DNA of 64,000 nt from Streptomyces sp. TG1A-60 (GCF_037201975.1 NZ_CP147520.1:1302001-1366000), one strand, 5' to 3'; shown: positions 55,179-64,000, counted from the stretch's first letter. The notes: generated by a model from the sequence alone, not told the origin. Numbers and translations: made by a program.

Positions 55179-55243
55179 CCGACGCTCCGTCAGCGGCGGA
55201 CAGGGTTGGCGCCGGTGCCTGATGCCTCAGCTGACAAGCATGC

Positions 55244-55996
55244 CTATGCCTTCTTCCGGGCCTTGATGAGGAAGCGCTGTGAGTAGGCCACGAAGGGGCC
55301 GTGACGCTCAATGAACTCATGGAGCTCTACCAGGCGATCACGGTAGGTATCCACCGTGAAACCCGGGACTATCCAGATCACCTTGCGGAGGAAGTGGACC
55401 ACCGCGGCAATGTCGTAGAACTCCATCCGGAGTGCTTCCTGACGAAGGTCCATGACGTCCAGGCCCGCTGCCTCCGCGCCGGCCACCGCCACGATCGGGC
55501 TTCGAGACGGGTGGACTGGCTGCGGGCCCATCATGAAATCAGTCAGCTCGCGCACTGAGCCTGCGCCCACATCTTGGGAGAGGTACATACCGTTCGGGCG
55601 CAGGACACGACAGACCTCATCCCAACGGGTGCAGACCGGGTGCCGACTGACCACCAGATCGAATTGGTCCGTCGGGAACGGCAGGTCGTCCGAATCGGCA
55701 ACCTCAACCACATGGGCATGGAACTTGGCCAGGTTACGCCGGGCAATCTCCAGGTTCGGCGGCCACGACTCGGTCGCCGCCAGCACCGACGGGGCAAGCG
55801 GAACGGAGGCCAGCACCTCGCCCCCGCCGGTCTGGATATCGAGCGCCGCCTCGGCCTTCGACATCCGGTCGGCGAGCAACTTCGCATAGCCCCAGGACGG
55901 ACGCTCCTCGGTCGCACGGCCCGCGAACCAGGAGAAGTCCCAGCCCTCAGTCGGGACTGCTTCGCCCTCAGCAACAAGATCTTCGAACGTGGACAT
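55244..55996 (-). CDS. Class I SAM-dependent methyltransferase (SAM-binding Methyltransf_11 type)
   Basis: 250 aa from ATG 55996 (MSTFEDLVAEGEAVPTEGWDFSWFAGRATEERPSWGY); an upstream ATG at 56062 is possible. Motif I is degenerate but recognisable (AALDIQTGGGEVLASV), with motif II VLAATESWPPNLEIARRNL, motif III SDDLPFPTDQFDLVVSRH and post-motif EVCRVLRPNGMYLSQDVG. Substrate unknown. The start lacks a good ribosome site and may be leaderless. The 3' end abuts IS21 copy B. Confidence 0.85.
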   Translation of the reverse strand: MSTFEDLVAEGEAVPTEGWDFSWFAGRATEERPSWGYAKLLADRMSKAEAALDIQTGGGEVLASVPLAPSVLAATESWPPNLEIARRNLAKFHAHVVEVADSDDLPFPTDQFDLVVSRHPVCTRWDEVCRVLRPNGMYLSQDVGAGSVRELTDFMMGPQPVHPSRSPIVAVAGAEAAGLDVMDLRQEALRMEFYDIAAVVHFLRKVIWIVPGFTVDTYRDRLVELHEFIERHGPFVAYSQRFLIKARKKA

Positions 55997-56116
55997 GGGG
56001 GTGAGAATGGCAGGCGGCAGCAGTGTCCGCACCAGAATTAGACGCCGCCCAGCCATCGGCACCGGCAGTTTGGCCGTTCCGCGGCCGATGCTGACCGACT
56101 CACGAACCGGGGCTAA

Positions 56117-57833
56117 CCTCGATTCGTCAGCGGGGTTCGGTGGCTGGCCTGCTCGGCAGTTCGTCCGTAATGTCCTCGGGCCGTTCGAGGTGGGCCGTCG
56201 CGTGACGCCGCGGGTGCGCCGGGTTCCACGGGCCCGGAGTGCTGCCGGTCTTCTCCTTCCTGGTGTTTGTCGGGGCAGTGCCCGGCTGTCAGGTGACAGC
56301 TGGGAGGGCGGTGAGCCGCTGCCAGCAGGTGGCGAACGCTTGGGCCCAGGGCCAGGTCGCGTCGATGCGCAGCCATCGGCGTCGGGCGTGGTCGGCGAGG
56401 CGGGCGGGCAGGTGGTAGAGGCGGAAGCGCATGGTCTTGGGCTCGGCGTCGGCCAGGCCCTCGATGTCGTGCAGGGCCAGCAGCCGAACCCAGGCGTCGA
56501 GATCGGCGGCGAGGTTCGCGGCGAGCATCCAGCCGCGGTTCACTTCCCAGGAGGCGGACGGCAGATTGTCCAGTCCCGTCGCCTTGTTGGTGCGGACCCG
56601 GTCCTCGACTTTGGCGTGCGAGCGGTGCAGGACGTCCAGGAACTGGCTGTGGCCCGAGCCGGCGATGCCCCACATGTGCCGGATATTGGTGGCGGTGATG
56701 CAGTACCGCCAGCCGGTCTTCTTCTCGAAGGCGGTCAGTTTCTTCAGGTGCCGGCGGGTGGGCCTGACGCGGCGCACGATCAGCCGCATGCCCTCCGGCC
56801 AGCCCTCACGGGTGTTCAGCCCGGTCAACTCGGCGACGAAGTAGCCCTCTTGGAGGCTGCCGTCCTGGTGCAGGGAGGTCTCCCAGGCGCTTTTGGGCAG
56901 CTTTGCGATGGCCTTCTCGTCGTCTTCGGTGATCGTCCAGCCGGCCGTGTAGCGGACCGTACGCCGCGTGGTGTTCAACGCTTCGAGGTGTTCCAGCAGC
57001 CCGTGGGTGGCCCCGGCCCCGTCCAGCCGGATGAGGATCTTCGCTGCTGAGGAGCCGGGGATCTGGGCGAGGGCGTCGGTGAGCACGCGGATGTGGTCGG
57101 CTACCGTGTTTGCTCCGGCATTCCCCGGACGCAGGAGCATCGCCAGCGATTCGGTGGTGTTCGCGCACCACGCGGCCAGCGGATGAAACCCGAACGTCTT
57201 TTTGAAGGTGACTGCTGCCCCCGCCTTCTTGGACGCGGACGTGATGATGGTGGCGTCGATGTCGATGACGATCCAGCCGGTCAGCCGTTTGCCCGCCACC
57301 GTCAGCCAGGGGAAGCCGCCCGGCCGCAGACGCAGCAGACTCCACACATGCCGGCGCACCCGCGCCCGCGCCTTCGCAATCTTCGCCAGGACTGTCTCGT
57401 CGAGCGCGGCCAGGGTGCGGCGAGCGGTGGAGTCCGAGGCCGACGGCCCGAACAACGGCCGGTGATGAAGCTGGAGTTGTTCGGCCTCCGACAGGTTCGC
57501 CGCCCCCAGCGCGATCGCGACGGCCAGGTGCACCAGGACGCCCGCCCGTTCCCGCCAGCCGGCCGCTGTGCTGGACGGTAACTCCTTCGCCAGCGCCCCG
57601 GTGAGCCCTGTGCGGTCCGCGCACCGGCGCAGCAGCACCGCACCGGCATGCCCGATCAGTCTCTTCCCGTCAGCCACCACGGACAGCCGACGGTCCCACC
57701 CTGTACTCTTGCTCACCAGATTGGTGCCCTGATTCTTGCAGCGGATACGACGTAGACACTCGCATCCTCGCAGGTCAGCGGCACCATTCTGCTATCGGGG
57801 CGTCAGGTCACCCAATTCCGCTGAATATCCAGG
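56117..57833 (-). mobile_element. IS1380-family element (1717 bp)
   Basis: Imperfect inverted ends CCTCGATTCGTCAGCGG / complement of CCGCTGAATATCCAGG and a 5-bp target duplication GCTAA (56112-56116 and 57834-57838). One transposase gene on the minus strand. Size and structure are standard for IS1380. Confidence 0.85.
56289..57716 (-). CDS. IS1380-family transposase
   Basis: 475 aa. GKRLIGHAGAVLLRRCADRTGL, then FGPSASDSTARRTLAAL, then IVIDIDATIITSASKKAGAA with the first Asp, ILIRLDGAGATHGLLEHL with the second, and RVRTNKATGLDNLPSASWEVNRGW near the C-terminus with the Glu region. Full length for DDE_Tnp_1-type IS1380 transposases and without frameshift, so probably active. Confidence 0.95.
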   Translation of the reverse strand: MSKSTGWDRRLSVVADGKRLIGHAGAVLLRRCADRTGLTGALAKELPSSTAAGWRERAGVLVHLAVAIALGAANLSEAEQLQLHHRPLFGPSASDSTARRTLAALDETVLAKIAKARARVRRHVWSLLRLRPGGFPWLTVAGKRLTGWIVIDIDATIITSASKKAGAAVTFKKTFGFHPLAAWCANTTESLAMLLRPGNAGANTVADHIRVLTDALAQIPGSSAAKILIRLDGAGATHGLLEHLEALNTTRRTVRYTAGWTITEDDEKAIAKLPKSAWETSLHQDGSLQEGYFVAELTGLNTREGWPEGMRLIVRRVRPTRRHLKKLTAFEKKTGWRYCITATNIRHMWGIAGSGHSQFLDVLHRSHAKVEDRVRTNKATGLDNLPSASWEVNRGWMLAANLAADLDAWVRLLALHDIEGLADAEPKTMRFRLYHLPARLADHARRRWLRIDATWPWAQAFATCWQRLTALPAVT

Positions 57834-58120
57834 GCTAACTCCTACCAGTCATCGCATCCGCCACCATGGCCACCGCAGAACGGGGGCCGGGCTCTTCCAG
57901 ACCGCGCCTGTCAGGGACACGGACCAGCAGAGCCCGGGACCCACAAGCTACCGGCCCACCCCACATACCTGCCGCAGACACTCCCACCCCCGATCCGCAC
58001 TGGCAGAACTCACCCGATAGGGGTGGCTCCCGCTCTCATCGCCGATCATGAACCTGCGCTGCGAGCCATCCGCCTCACGGACGGACGAACCTGGCTCCCG
58101 AAACCGCCGTCCCGCTGGCT

Positions 58121-58510
58121 CTACTTCACCCCGCCGAAAACAAGCAGGTCCCGGCCCTCGTCTCCCGGTGCTCGGTCCACGCCCATGTACTCGGTGAGCA
58201 GCGTTCCGATGAGGTCCGCCACGTTGTGGCCGAGCCGGGGCGTGTCGAGGGACTCGGACTGCTCCACCTGCCGAACCAGCCCGTCCAGAAAGGGACGCAC
58301 CAGAGTGCCGATGCCTTGGTGGCACGGCACGCGGGTGGCGAGGGTGGGCGCATGGTCGGTGAAGCCGGGCGTACGCGTGGTCGGCACGATGACCGCCAGA
58401 CTGGCGACCACCTCGCCGTCCCCGTCGCGTACCGGCACGGCCAGGCCGTACGCGCCGACGCGTAGCTCGTCGTGCGTGACGGCGTAGGTCGCCCTGCTGC
58501 TCGCCCACGA
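58121..58510 (-). pseudogene. Chimera of an IclR effector-domain end and an AraC-type regulator middle
   Basis: [20 protein letters not shown], then PVRDGDGEVVASLAVIVPTT resembles the C-terminal effector domain of IclR regulators. From about 58320 the frame continues with GTLVRPFLDGLVRQVEQSES, then LDTPRLGHNVADLIGTLLTEYMG, typical of the sensory domain end of AraC_binding_2 proteins. No DNA-binding domain is left. It lies just upstream of, and divergent from, the CoA-transferase relic, as IclR regulators often do. Confidence 0.6.
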
Positions 58511-58611
58511 GGTGGACGACGCCGAACGCGTCCGCACGGCCGTCGAGGCGGCCGCGACCCCCGACGGCCGGTAACCCCCCGTCCGCTGCGCGCTTCTGGA
58601 GGAAGCTTGCG

Positions 58612-59519
58612 AATCGACAAGACCATCGACGACGCGGCACTCGCACAGGTGCTCGCCGCGATAGCCCGGGATCGACGCTCGCCGTCGGCGGTTTCGGCCT
58701 CTGCGGCACCCCCGTGTCCCTGATCCAGGCCCTGCACGCCACGGGCGTGGACGACCTGCGCGTGGTGTCCAACAACTGCGGCGTGGACGACTGGGGCCTG
58801 GGCATCCTGCTGCGCGACCGTCGGCTCTCCCGCGTCACCGCCTGCTACGTCGGCGAGAACAAGGAGTTCGCCCGCCAGTACCTCACCGGCGAGTTGGAGG
58901 TCGAACTCATCCCGCAGGGCACCCTCGCGGAGAAACTCCGCGCCGGAGGCTGCGGCATTCCCGCCGCCTGCCCACCCTGGTGCCCGGCCACCTGCCGGAC
59001 GGCGTCGAGGTCGTCCTGCACTCCGAGAACGGCATCCTCGGCGTCGGCCCCTATCCGTACCAGGGCGGGGAGGACCCCGACCTGATCAACGCCGGCAAGG
59101 AGACGGTGACGGTACGCCCGGGCGCCTCGTTCTTCGACTCCGCCCTGAGCTTCGGCATGATCCGCGGCGGCCACATCGACGTCGCTCTCCTGGGCGCCAT
59201 GCAGGTCTCCGCCCGCGGCGACCTGGCCAACTGGATGATCCCCGGCAGGATGGTCAAGGGGATGGGCGGCGCCATGGACCTCGTGCAGGGCGCCCGGCGC
59301 GTCATCGTCGTCATGGAGCACACCACCCGGGACGGCGACCCCAAGATCGTCCAGGGCTGCTCGTTGCCGCTGACCGGGCGCGCGGTCGTCGACCGGATCA
59401 TCACCGACCTGGCCGTCATCGACGTCACCGACGACGGCCTCGTCCTGCGCGAACTCGCGCCCGACGTCACGTTCGAGCAGGTCCAGCGGGCAACCGAACC
59501 GGCCCTGACGGCCGGTTGA
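58612..59519 (+). pseudogene. 3-oxoacid CoA-transferase, subunits A and B merged by deletion
   Basis: Subunit A start ([20 protein letters not shown]), a frameshift near 58670, then [35 protein letters not shown] and [40 protein letters not shown]. At about 58970 the sequence jumps in another frame to subunit [31 protein letters not shown] (with the SENG active-site Glu), then [19 protein letters not shown] and [20 protein letters not shown] to the end. The join lies where the two genes share GIP/GLP-like sequence, consistent with recombination. Not functional. Confidence 0.85.
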
Positions 59520-59853
59520 CCGGGTCAGCGAGGCGACGACCAGACGGCGCCAGCCGCGAGCAATCACCGTTTCGCGTGACTGCCCTCTGGCCCCGTTGTG
59601 CCGTTGCCCCGAGGACATGACGAACCCGGAGCGAACCGCCGTCCCCTGGGCCTTCGAGAGACTCCGCATCCGCACAACCTGAGCTTTCTGCAGCTCGTCC
59701 AACCCGCCGCTCGTGCCTTGTTGCCGATGCGTCGGCCGGCCGGGAGGGCGTAAGCGGCTGCATCGGCGAAGCACCGCGCCCGGACGAACACCCGAGAGGC
59801 CCCCGGCTCGGGCAAGCCCGCAGGGGTTCTGCAGCGCGTCTTCTCTCAAGCCC
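59520..59853. other. Gene-free stretch
   Basis: About 330 bp between the CoA-transferase relic and the IS110 fragment; no coding sequence or clear hairpin recognised. Confidence 0.4.
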
Positions 59854-60150
59854 CTATAAGCGGGGTCCTGGCTGTAGCTGTCCTAGCAGGTGGAAGACCT
59901 CCCGGGCAGCGTGGCGTTTGAGGCAACGGACGATTTCGCGTCGGGTCTTGCCCTCCTTGATCCGGCGCTCGTAGTAGTCCTGCGTGCGCGAGTCGACCCG
60001 CAGGCGGGTGAACACGATGCGGTGCAGCGCGGCATTGGCCCGCCGGTCGCCACCACGGTTGAGACGACGAGACTGCCGGCGTCCCGAGGAACGCTCGACG
60101 GGACTGACCCCGCACACAGCGCGGCAAAGGACGCCTCACTGTCCAGACGT
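59854..60150 (-). pseudogene. IS110-family transposase C-terminal fragment (copy 1)
   Basis: CGVSPVERSSGRRQSRRLNR, then GGDRRANAALHRIVFTRLRV, then TQDYYERRIKEGKTRREIVRCLKRHAAREVF is the C-terminal Transposase_20 (IS116/IS110/IS902) region with the G-x-G-x2-AN-x-ALH motif. About 260 bp are almost identical, in the same orientation, to 61031-61325. Sequence upstream of 60155 diverges. Confidence 0.85.
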
Positions 60151-60154
60151 TCCG

Positions 60155-60345
60155 CTCGGATCCTCCGTATCAGCGGCTATACCGACATCGAGCCGCAGGC
60201 CCCTCTGGGCGGTCCGGACGGGAAGAGGGACGTCGTCGTACGGCGGGACGGCAGGAGGTACGTCACGGCCGTCTACTTCCCCACGACGGCGAGTACCCTC
60301 GCTGCGACCAGAAGGAAGTACAAGGACGATCTCCGTGGCGGGGCT
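60155..60345 (+). pseudogene. Possible restriction-endonuclease-like (PD-(D/E)XK) fragment
   Basis: LRISGYTDIEPQAPLGGPDG, then KRDVVVRRDGRRYVTAVYFP, then STLAATRRKYKDDLRG. The G-Y-x-D-x-x-PQ-x-GGPDGG-x-D pattern followed by a beta strand resembles Mrr-like nuclease domains at the N-terminus of actinobacterial conflict proteins. Only about 60 residues remain, starting at an IS110 junction. Tentative. Confidence 0.35.
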
Positions 60346-60432
60346 GCTGAATCCCCGGCTGCCCCGGGTGGTCGGCTGAGACACGGTGCTCGGCCGAGAG
60401 CTGAGTCGGGACCGGCCGCGCCCGGTAGGGCA

Positions 60433-60469
60433 GCAGGGCCCGGACCGCGCGTCGCGGTCCGGGCCCTGC
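60433..60469 (-). terminator. Strong hairpin terminator after the DUF6243 gene
   Basis: Perfect 17-bp stem (GCAGGGCCCGGACCGCG and its complement) with a 3-base loop, 33 bp beyond the stop of the minus-strand gene at 60502. Confidence 0.85.
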
Positions 60470-60501
60470 CCCATGCGGTGCCGCCCTGCGGCGGCGGTGC
60501 G

Positions 60502-60711
60502 TCAGCTCTGGGCGGTGTCGTCGCTCGTCTGCCCGGCGCCCTCAGCTGCGCCTACCTTCTCGCGCATCTTGCGCACCAGCTCCGCCTTCTGGTCGGCGGC
60601 ACCCTGGCGGTCGAGGTTGCGGTGCGGACCGTTGTTCTGCCGTTCGGCACGGGACAGCTTCCTGCGCTGGCCGCCGCCCATGCCCACAGGGTTGTTGATG
60701 TTCTTGCTCAC
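60502..60711 (-). CDS. DUF6243 family protein
   Basis: 69 aa from GTG with GGGAG at six bases. SKNINNPVGMGGGQRRKLSR, then AERQNNGPHRNLDRQGAADQKAELVRKMREK is a small, charged, conserved Streptomyces protein family of unknown function. It is intact, with its own terminator, and lies between two directly repeated IS110 fragments. Confidence 0.9.
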   Translation of the reverse strand: MSKNINNPVGMGGGQRRKLSRAERQNNGPHRNLDRQGAADQKAELVRKMREKVGAAEGAGQTSDDTAQS

Positions 60712-61022
60712 GGGTTCTCCCGAAATGATGTGAAGTGACCTACGGATTCATCGGTGGGGGACGGTGCGGCGTCGAAGGACGTCAGCAAGGGCCCATCACG
60801 CTCTCACTCGTAAATCGGCGTCTGGAAGAACATGACCAAGACGTTACCGGGTTCCGTCGACCCCGCACACCAAGTTATTCGCCGTCCCGGCGTCGGCCGG
60901 GCCTTCGGCGAGCACCCGGGGTCAGCCGTTTCCTTCCAGTCAGCTAAGGGACCGTGCCCCCTCACATCACGGATCCCCGCCAGATGGAGGCGAGCCAGCG
61001 GGGTTCGGCAGCGCCATTCCTG

Positions 61023-61845
61023 TCACAGCCCTACGAGCGGGGTCCTGGCTGCAGCTGTATGACCAGGTGGAAGACCTCTCGGGCAGCGTGGCGTTTGAGG
61101 CAACGGACGATTTCGCGTCGGGTCTTGCCCTCCTTGATCCGGCGCTCGTAGTAGTCCTGCGTGCGCGAGTCGACCCGCAGGCGGGTGAACACGATGCGGT
61201 GCAGCGCGGCATTGGCCCGCCGGTCGCCACCACGGTTGAGACGACGAGACTGCCGGCGTCCCGAGGAACGCTCGACGGGACTGACCCCGCACACAGCGCG
61301 GCAAAGGACGCCTCACTGTCCAGACGTTCCGGGTTGTCCTCCACCGTGATCAGCAAAGCGACGGCTGTATCCGGACCGATCCCCACCACCTCAAGCAGCT
61401 GCGGGGCATGACATTCCACGAGCCGGACCAGACGAGCGTCCACATCCCGGATCTGCTCGGAGAGCTGGCCGATCCGGTGAGCCAGCAGGCCCAGGGTGAT
61501 CCGAGTGGCCTGCAGCACCGACTCCTCGCCGGCCTCCCCGTGACTGCTCACATCGATGAACCGCGCACAGGTCCGGAAGAGTTCGGCATTGCCCAGTCCA
61601 GCCAGGTCTTCCCGCAGGGCGGGATCAGCAGTGATGAGGACGGACTTGAGCTGGTTGATGGCCTGAGTGCGGGCCTTGACGGCCGACACCTTCGTGAGTT
61701 CGTACATTCTCGCGATCTGCACCGGCCCGTCGCCCGGTTTGGCCCGAGCGCGCGCCCGCCCGCTCAACACGGCTCGCGCCGTGTTCTGGCCATCGAGCGG
61801 ATCCGATTTGTCGCGCCGACGGCGATCTGCCCGGTCCATCCGACC
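61023..61845 (-). pseudogene. IS110-family transposase, 5'-truncated and frameshifted
   Basis: DRADRRRRDKSDPLDGQNTARAVLSGRA contains the last residue region of the DEDD (RuvC-like) catalytic domain. Then come YELTKVSAVKARTQAINQLK, LLEVVGIGPDTAVALLITVE and NPERLDSEASFAALCAG. A frameshift near 61305 leads to CGVSPVERSSGRRQSRRLNR and on to the end at 61031. The N-terminal part with the first catalytic Asp/Glu is missing; the upstream sequence belongs to another transposase. Confidence 0.85.
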
Positions 61846-62110
61846 TGATAGAGGGCGGCCAGGGCCGCGTGCGGCAACTGGAGGGCAGCACGACCAGGCT
61901 GACCAGCACCCGGTCGGTGAAGGCCAGTTGATGGGTCGGGCCGGCGCCGGCGGCGCGTCGCCGGCGTCCGGCGCGCCGCTTTTGGAGGGCCGACTGGCAC
62001 CGAGCGGTCCACGGGACGGCCAACTCCTCGATCAAATCACCGAGATGTGCACGGGACAATCCGCAGAAGGCAGGATGGGACAAGGCCGCACGGGCCGGGT
62101 ATGGCGTCAC
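61846..62110 (-). pseudogene. IS5-type (HTH_Tnp_4) transposase N-terminal fragment
   Basis: LSHPAFCGLSRAHLGDLIEE, then LAVPWTARCQSALQKRR and LAFTDRVLVSLVVL. One base shift later LQLPHAALAALYQV follows and then switches into IS110 sequence at about 61845. It matches the N-terminal HTH region of DDE_Tnp_4 transposases. Confidence 0.65.
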
Positions 62111-62814
62111 AACCTCCCCAACCCGTGCGGCCTTGTCACGTCACGGCTGACCACGTCTCTGACGGACCGACTCGCAGGGCGATCATCAAGATCCACAGAA
62201 GTCACGCGGGGCATCCAAACACCAGGTCGCCGACCACCGCCACCGCATTACGACTCGCCCACGACCACCTTTCGCGCGGACGATCATGCACGGGACAGCA
62301 CTATGGCGTACCAAGTCGTAAGCGTCCTGCGGCCCTGCCGGAGCGGCCATCGCCGCCCGAGCGGAGCCGCCTCAGCAGTGGCCGAATGGCCGAGGCGCCC
62401 GCGGGATCCCGCGAGGAAGGTGGGCGATGTCCGCTGCGGTCCTCCGCGCGCTGATACCGCTCGCCGTCCGGCAGGGCACCGACTCGAACGGCTCACCCAA
62501 CGCCGACGGCGATGACCGCCCACGCAACGACTGTGTCCACTGCCTCGTGCGCGTCGGGCGGGCGCTGCATGGCCCGATATGACACCTGGAGACGTCAACG
62601 CTCCAGGCCACTACCATGACGCGCAACTCGCACCGGCGTCGACCACCTGCGTTTCCGTGTCCGCCTCGCCGAGCCGGACCGGATGAACGCACCCGGACCG
62701 ATCCTTCCCCCTTCCCCGCCGAGAGTGAGCCGCGCCGATCTGTCAGCACTCCGATGAAAAGCGTCAGCAGGAAGTCGCCGCCGCGTCCGACGCGACCGTA
62801 CGCCCGAGCGGAGG
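62111..62814. other. Gene-free stretch of about 700 bp
   Basis: No supported gene. Open frames on both strands lack family-like motifs and good start sites. It follows transposase debris, so decayed DNA is likely. Confidence 0.4.
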
Positions 62815-63252
62815 TCACCCGTTGGCGTCGCGGAGCGTGCGCAGGATGCGCTCCAGGTGGTGGCGGTCCTCGGAGGAGAGCGGTCCGGTGACGTGGCTGC
62901 GGAGATGGGAGACGTGGGCGGTCAGGGCGCGGTCGAGCGCCTCGGCGCCCTTGTCGGTCAGTGCGGCGAGTGCGGCTCGCCGGTCGGCGGGGTCGGGGTC
63001 GCGGCGGATCAGCCCTTCCTTCGCCATGCGGTCGGCGAGCCGGGTGAAGCCGCCCGAGCTGAAGGACACGGCCTCCGCCAGGTCCGTCATGCGCAGCCGG
63101 TGCCCGGGTGTGCGGCCCAGCCGCAGCAGCACCTCGAACCAGGTGTCCGGGACTCCCAGGTCGCGGTGTACGACGGGCTTGAGGCGAGCGAACGCCTCCA
63201 CGAACAGGCCGTAGAGCGTCACGTCGTCGTCGTTCAGCAGTTGCTCGTCCAC
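62815..63252 (-). CDS. MarR-family transcriptional regulator
   Basis: 145 aa from GTG 63252; an upstream TTG at 63300 would lie in the operator region. Winged-helix: FEVLLRLGRTPGHRLRMTDLAEAVSFSSGGFTRLADRMAKEGLIRRDPDPADRRAALAALTDKGAEAL, with the D-x-R-D/R wing. No conserved redox Cys near the N-terminus, so not a typical OhrR. Divergent from the secreted protein gene, with palindromic sites between them. Confidence 0.9.
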   Translation of the reverse strand: MDEQLLNDDDVTLYGLFVEAFARLKPVVHRDLGVPDTWFEVLLRLGRTPGHRLRMTDLAEAVSFSSGGFTRLADRMAKEGLIRRDPDPADRRAALAALTDKGAEALDRALTAHVSHLRSHVTGPLSSEDRHHLERILRTLRDANG

Positions 63253-63301
63253 CCCAAGAGGATGACAGAAGGTCGCCAGCGGAAGAAGCTGCTGTTGCAA
63301 T

Positions 63302-63339
63302 ATCTATACCTGCAGATATATTGTCTGCGTCGGCAGATA
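63302..63339. promoter_or_regulatory. Candidate MarR operators in the divergent promoter
   Basis: TGTCTGCGTCGGCAGATA (63322-63339) is an inverted repeat (T-x-TCTGC-N4-GCAGA-x-A), and TATCT...AGATA (about 63302-63318) repeats the half-sites. This AT-rich island stands out from the GC-rich surroundings and lies between the MarR gene and the gene at 63378. Autoregulation and control of that gene are inferred. Confidence 0.6.
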
Positions 63340-63377
63340 CTTTTCTCTGTACGCCCCCACAGATGTGGAGCCCGATC

Positions 63378-63881
63378 ATGCGCAAGCGCATCCTCCCCGC
63401 GTTCGGTGTCGCCGCCGCCACGGCCGGCGCCCTCACCCTCGGCCTGTCCCTGGCGCCCGCTTCGGCGGACGCCGCTCCCGTCTCGCACGGGCATCGCACG
63501 ATCACCATCGAGGCCGTCGAGAAGGGCACCGCGGTCAACATGGTCGACGTCGCCCCGGCCGACTCCGCCCTCGGCGACCAGCTGATCGGGACCGGCGACC
63601 TCATCGGCCGCGACGGCCGCAAGCTGGGCAGCAGCAGCTTCGTCGGCGTCTCCACCGACGCCGAGCCGCGCACCGCCGAGCTGCTGACCTTCGTCTACGA
63701 GCTGCCCGGCGGCAAGATCACCACGGCCGGCACGGCGAAGCTCTCCGCCTCCGGACCCGTCTTCGACGAGCGGTTCGCCGTCACGGGCGGCACCGGCAAG
63801 TACAAGAACGCCTCCGGAGAGGTACGCGTCCTGCAGGAGACGGTGGAGCGGGCGAAGGTCACCTTCGAGATCCAGCGCTGA
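63378..63881 (+). CDS. Secreted protein with allene-oxide-cyclase-like barrel
   Basis: 167 aa from ATG 63378, which has GGAG at nine bases. Signal peptide: RKR, hydrophobic ILPAFGVAAATAGALTLGLSLAP, cleavage after ASADA. The mature part is a small beta barrel: LGDQLIGTGDLIGRDGRKLG, TAELLTFVYELPGGKITTAG and FAVTGGTGKYKNASGEVRVLQETVERAKVTFEI, typical of allene oxide cyclase-like/dirigent-like proteins (GGTGKYKNA signature). Exported; activity unknown. Likely MarR-regulated with the next gene. Confidence 0.85.
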   Translation: MRKRILPAFGVAAATAGALTLGLSLAPASADAAPVSHGHRTITIEAVEKGTAVNMVDVAPADSALGDQLIGTGDLIGRDGRKLGSSSFVGVSTDAEPRTAELLTFVYELPGGKITTAGTAKLSASGPVFDERFAVTGGTGKYKNASGEVRVLQETVERAKVTFEIQR

Positions 63882-63922
63882 CCACACCCACGCATACGAA
63901 ACGAGCACGAACGGAGTCACCC

Positions 63923-64000
63923 GTGAAGATCCTCCTGATCGGCGCCACCGGCATGATCGGCTCCCGCATCACGGCGGAAGCGCTCGGCCGCGGCCACGAG
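63923..64000 (+). CDS. NAD(P)-binding oxidoreductase, N-terminus (runs off window end)
   Basis: GTG 63923 with GGAG at six bases. The 26 visible residues KILLIGATGMIGSRITAEAL form the G-x2-G-x2-G Rossmann start of NmrA/SDR-type proteins. It follows the barrel protein by 41 bp, probably in the same MarR-controlled operon. Confidence 0.85.
   Translation, partial: MKILLIGATGMIGSRITAEALGRGHE

Larger units (their letters stand above)
52461..55235 (+). mobile_element. IS21-family element, copy B (ends approximate)
   Basis: Contains intact istA and istB. The left boundary is placed where the AraC fragment stops (about 52461) and the right before the methyltransferase stop (55244). No clear inverted repeat or target duplication was identified by eye, so the ends are uncertain by tens of bases. 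Confidence 0.65.
59888..61325. repeat. Direct repeat of about 260 bp (59888-60150 and 61068-61325)
   Basis: Nearly identical IS110 3' ends in the same orientation bracket the DUF6243 gene and a nuclease-like fragment. Coordinates cover both copies and the interval. They could recombine to delete the interval. Confidence 0.85.

Overview
The window is very GC-rich DNA with strong third-position GC bias and a gene set (DUF6243, ECF41 sigma factor, fused urease UreAB, KhtTU-like antiporter, many IS5, IS21 and IS3 elements) that fits a Streptomyces or close relative. It looks like the boundary between a conserved stress/dormancy island and a decayed, insertion-sequence-rich accessory zone, as is common toward the arms of a linear Streptomyces chromosome. 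No rRNA, tRNA or CRISPR array was seen.

Region 1 (1-20680) is a redox/stress island: a P-type cation ATPase, four intact tandem-domain universal stress proteins plus one decayed one, a K+/H+ antiporter with its regulatory subunit, two CBS-CBS-BON proteins, a stand-alone cyclic-nucleotide-binding domain protein, pyruvate formate-lyase with its activase, phosphoketolase, a DoxX membrane protein, a PNPOx-like flavin protein and an HPF-like protein. The gene mix recalls the OsdR/DevR (dormancy) regulon of actinobacteria. A palindrome GGGCC-N4-GGCCC, with the same geometry as the mycobacterial DevR box, recurs in the promoter regions here, usually as arrays phased at 21-23 bp. The best case is a four-copy array at 15695-15771. 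Several genes in this island are deletion chimeras (PTS EIIAB, SulP/Hmp).

Region 2 (21262-26412) is a complete urease operon without ureE: ureAB (fused), ureC (665 aa, unusually long), ureF, ureG, ureD.

Region 3 (26413-48670) is dominated by mobile DNA: nested elements (IS3 inside IS5, IS21 inside IS5) and two near-identical copies of an IS5-like element with 87-bp inverted repeats and a passenger gene that differs by five hexanucleotide repeats. Between them lie a DinB protein, a methyltransferase, a tight run of small overlapping genes (33474-37267: kinase remnant, zinc-ribbon-like, RapZ-C-like and hypothetical proteins) and an ECF41 sigma factor with its NmrA-like oxidoreductase.

Region 4 (48880-64000) has an esterase and a PucR-type regulator behind paired palindromes, a second IS21, a methyltransferase, an IS1380 element, several chimeric gene relics (AraC/GMC oxidoreductase, IclR/AraC, CoA-transferase A/B), IS110 relics in direct repeat around a DUF6243 gene, and finally a divergent MarR regulator / secreted barrel protein / NAD-binding protein locus that runs off the end.
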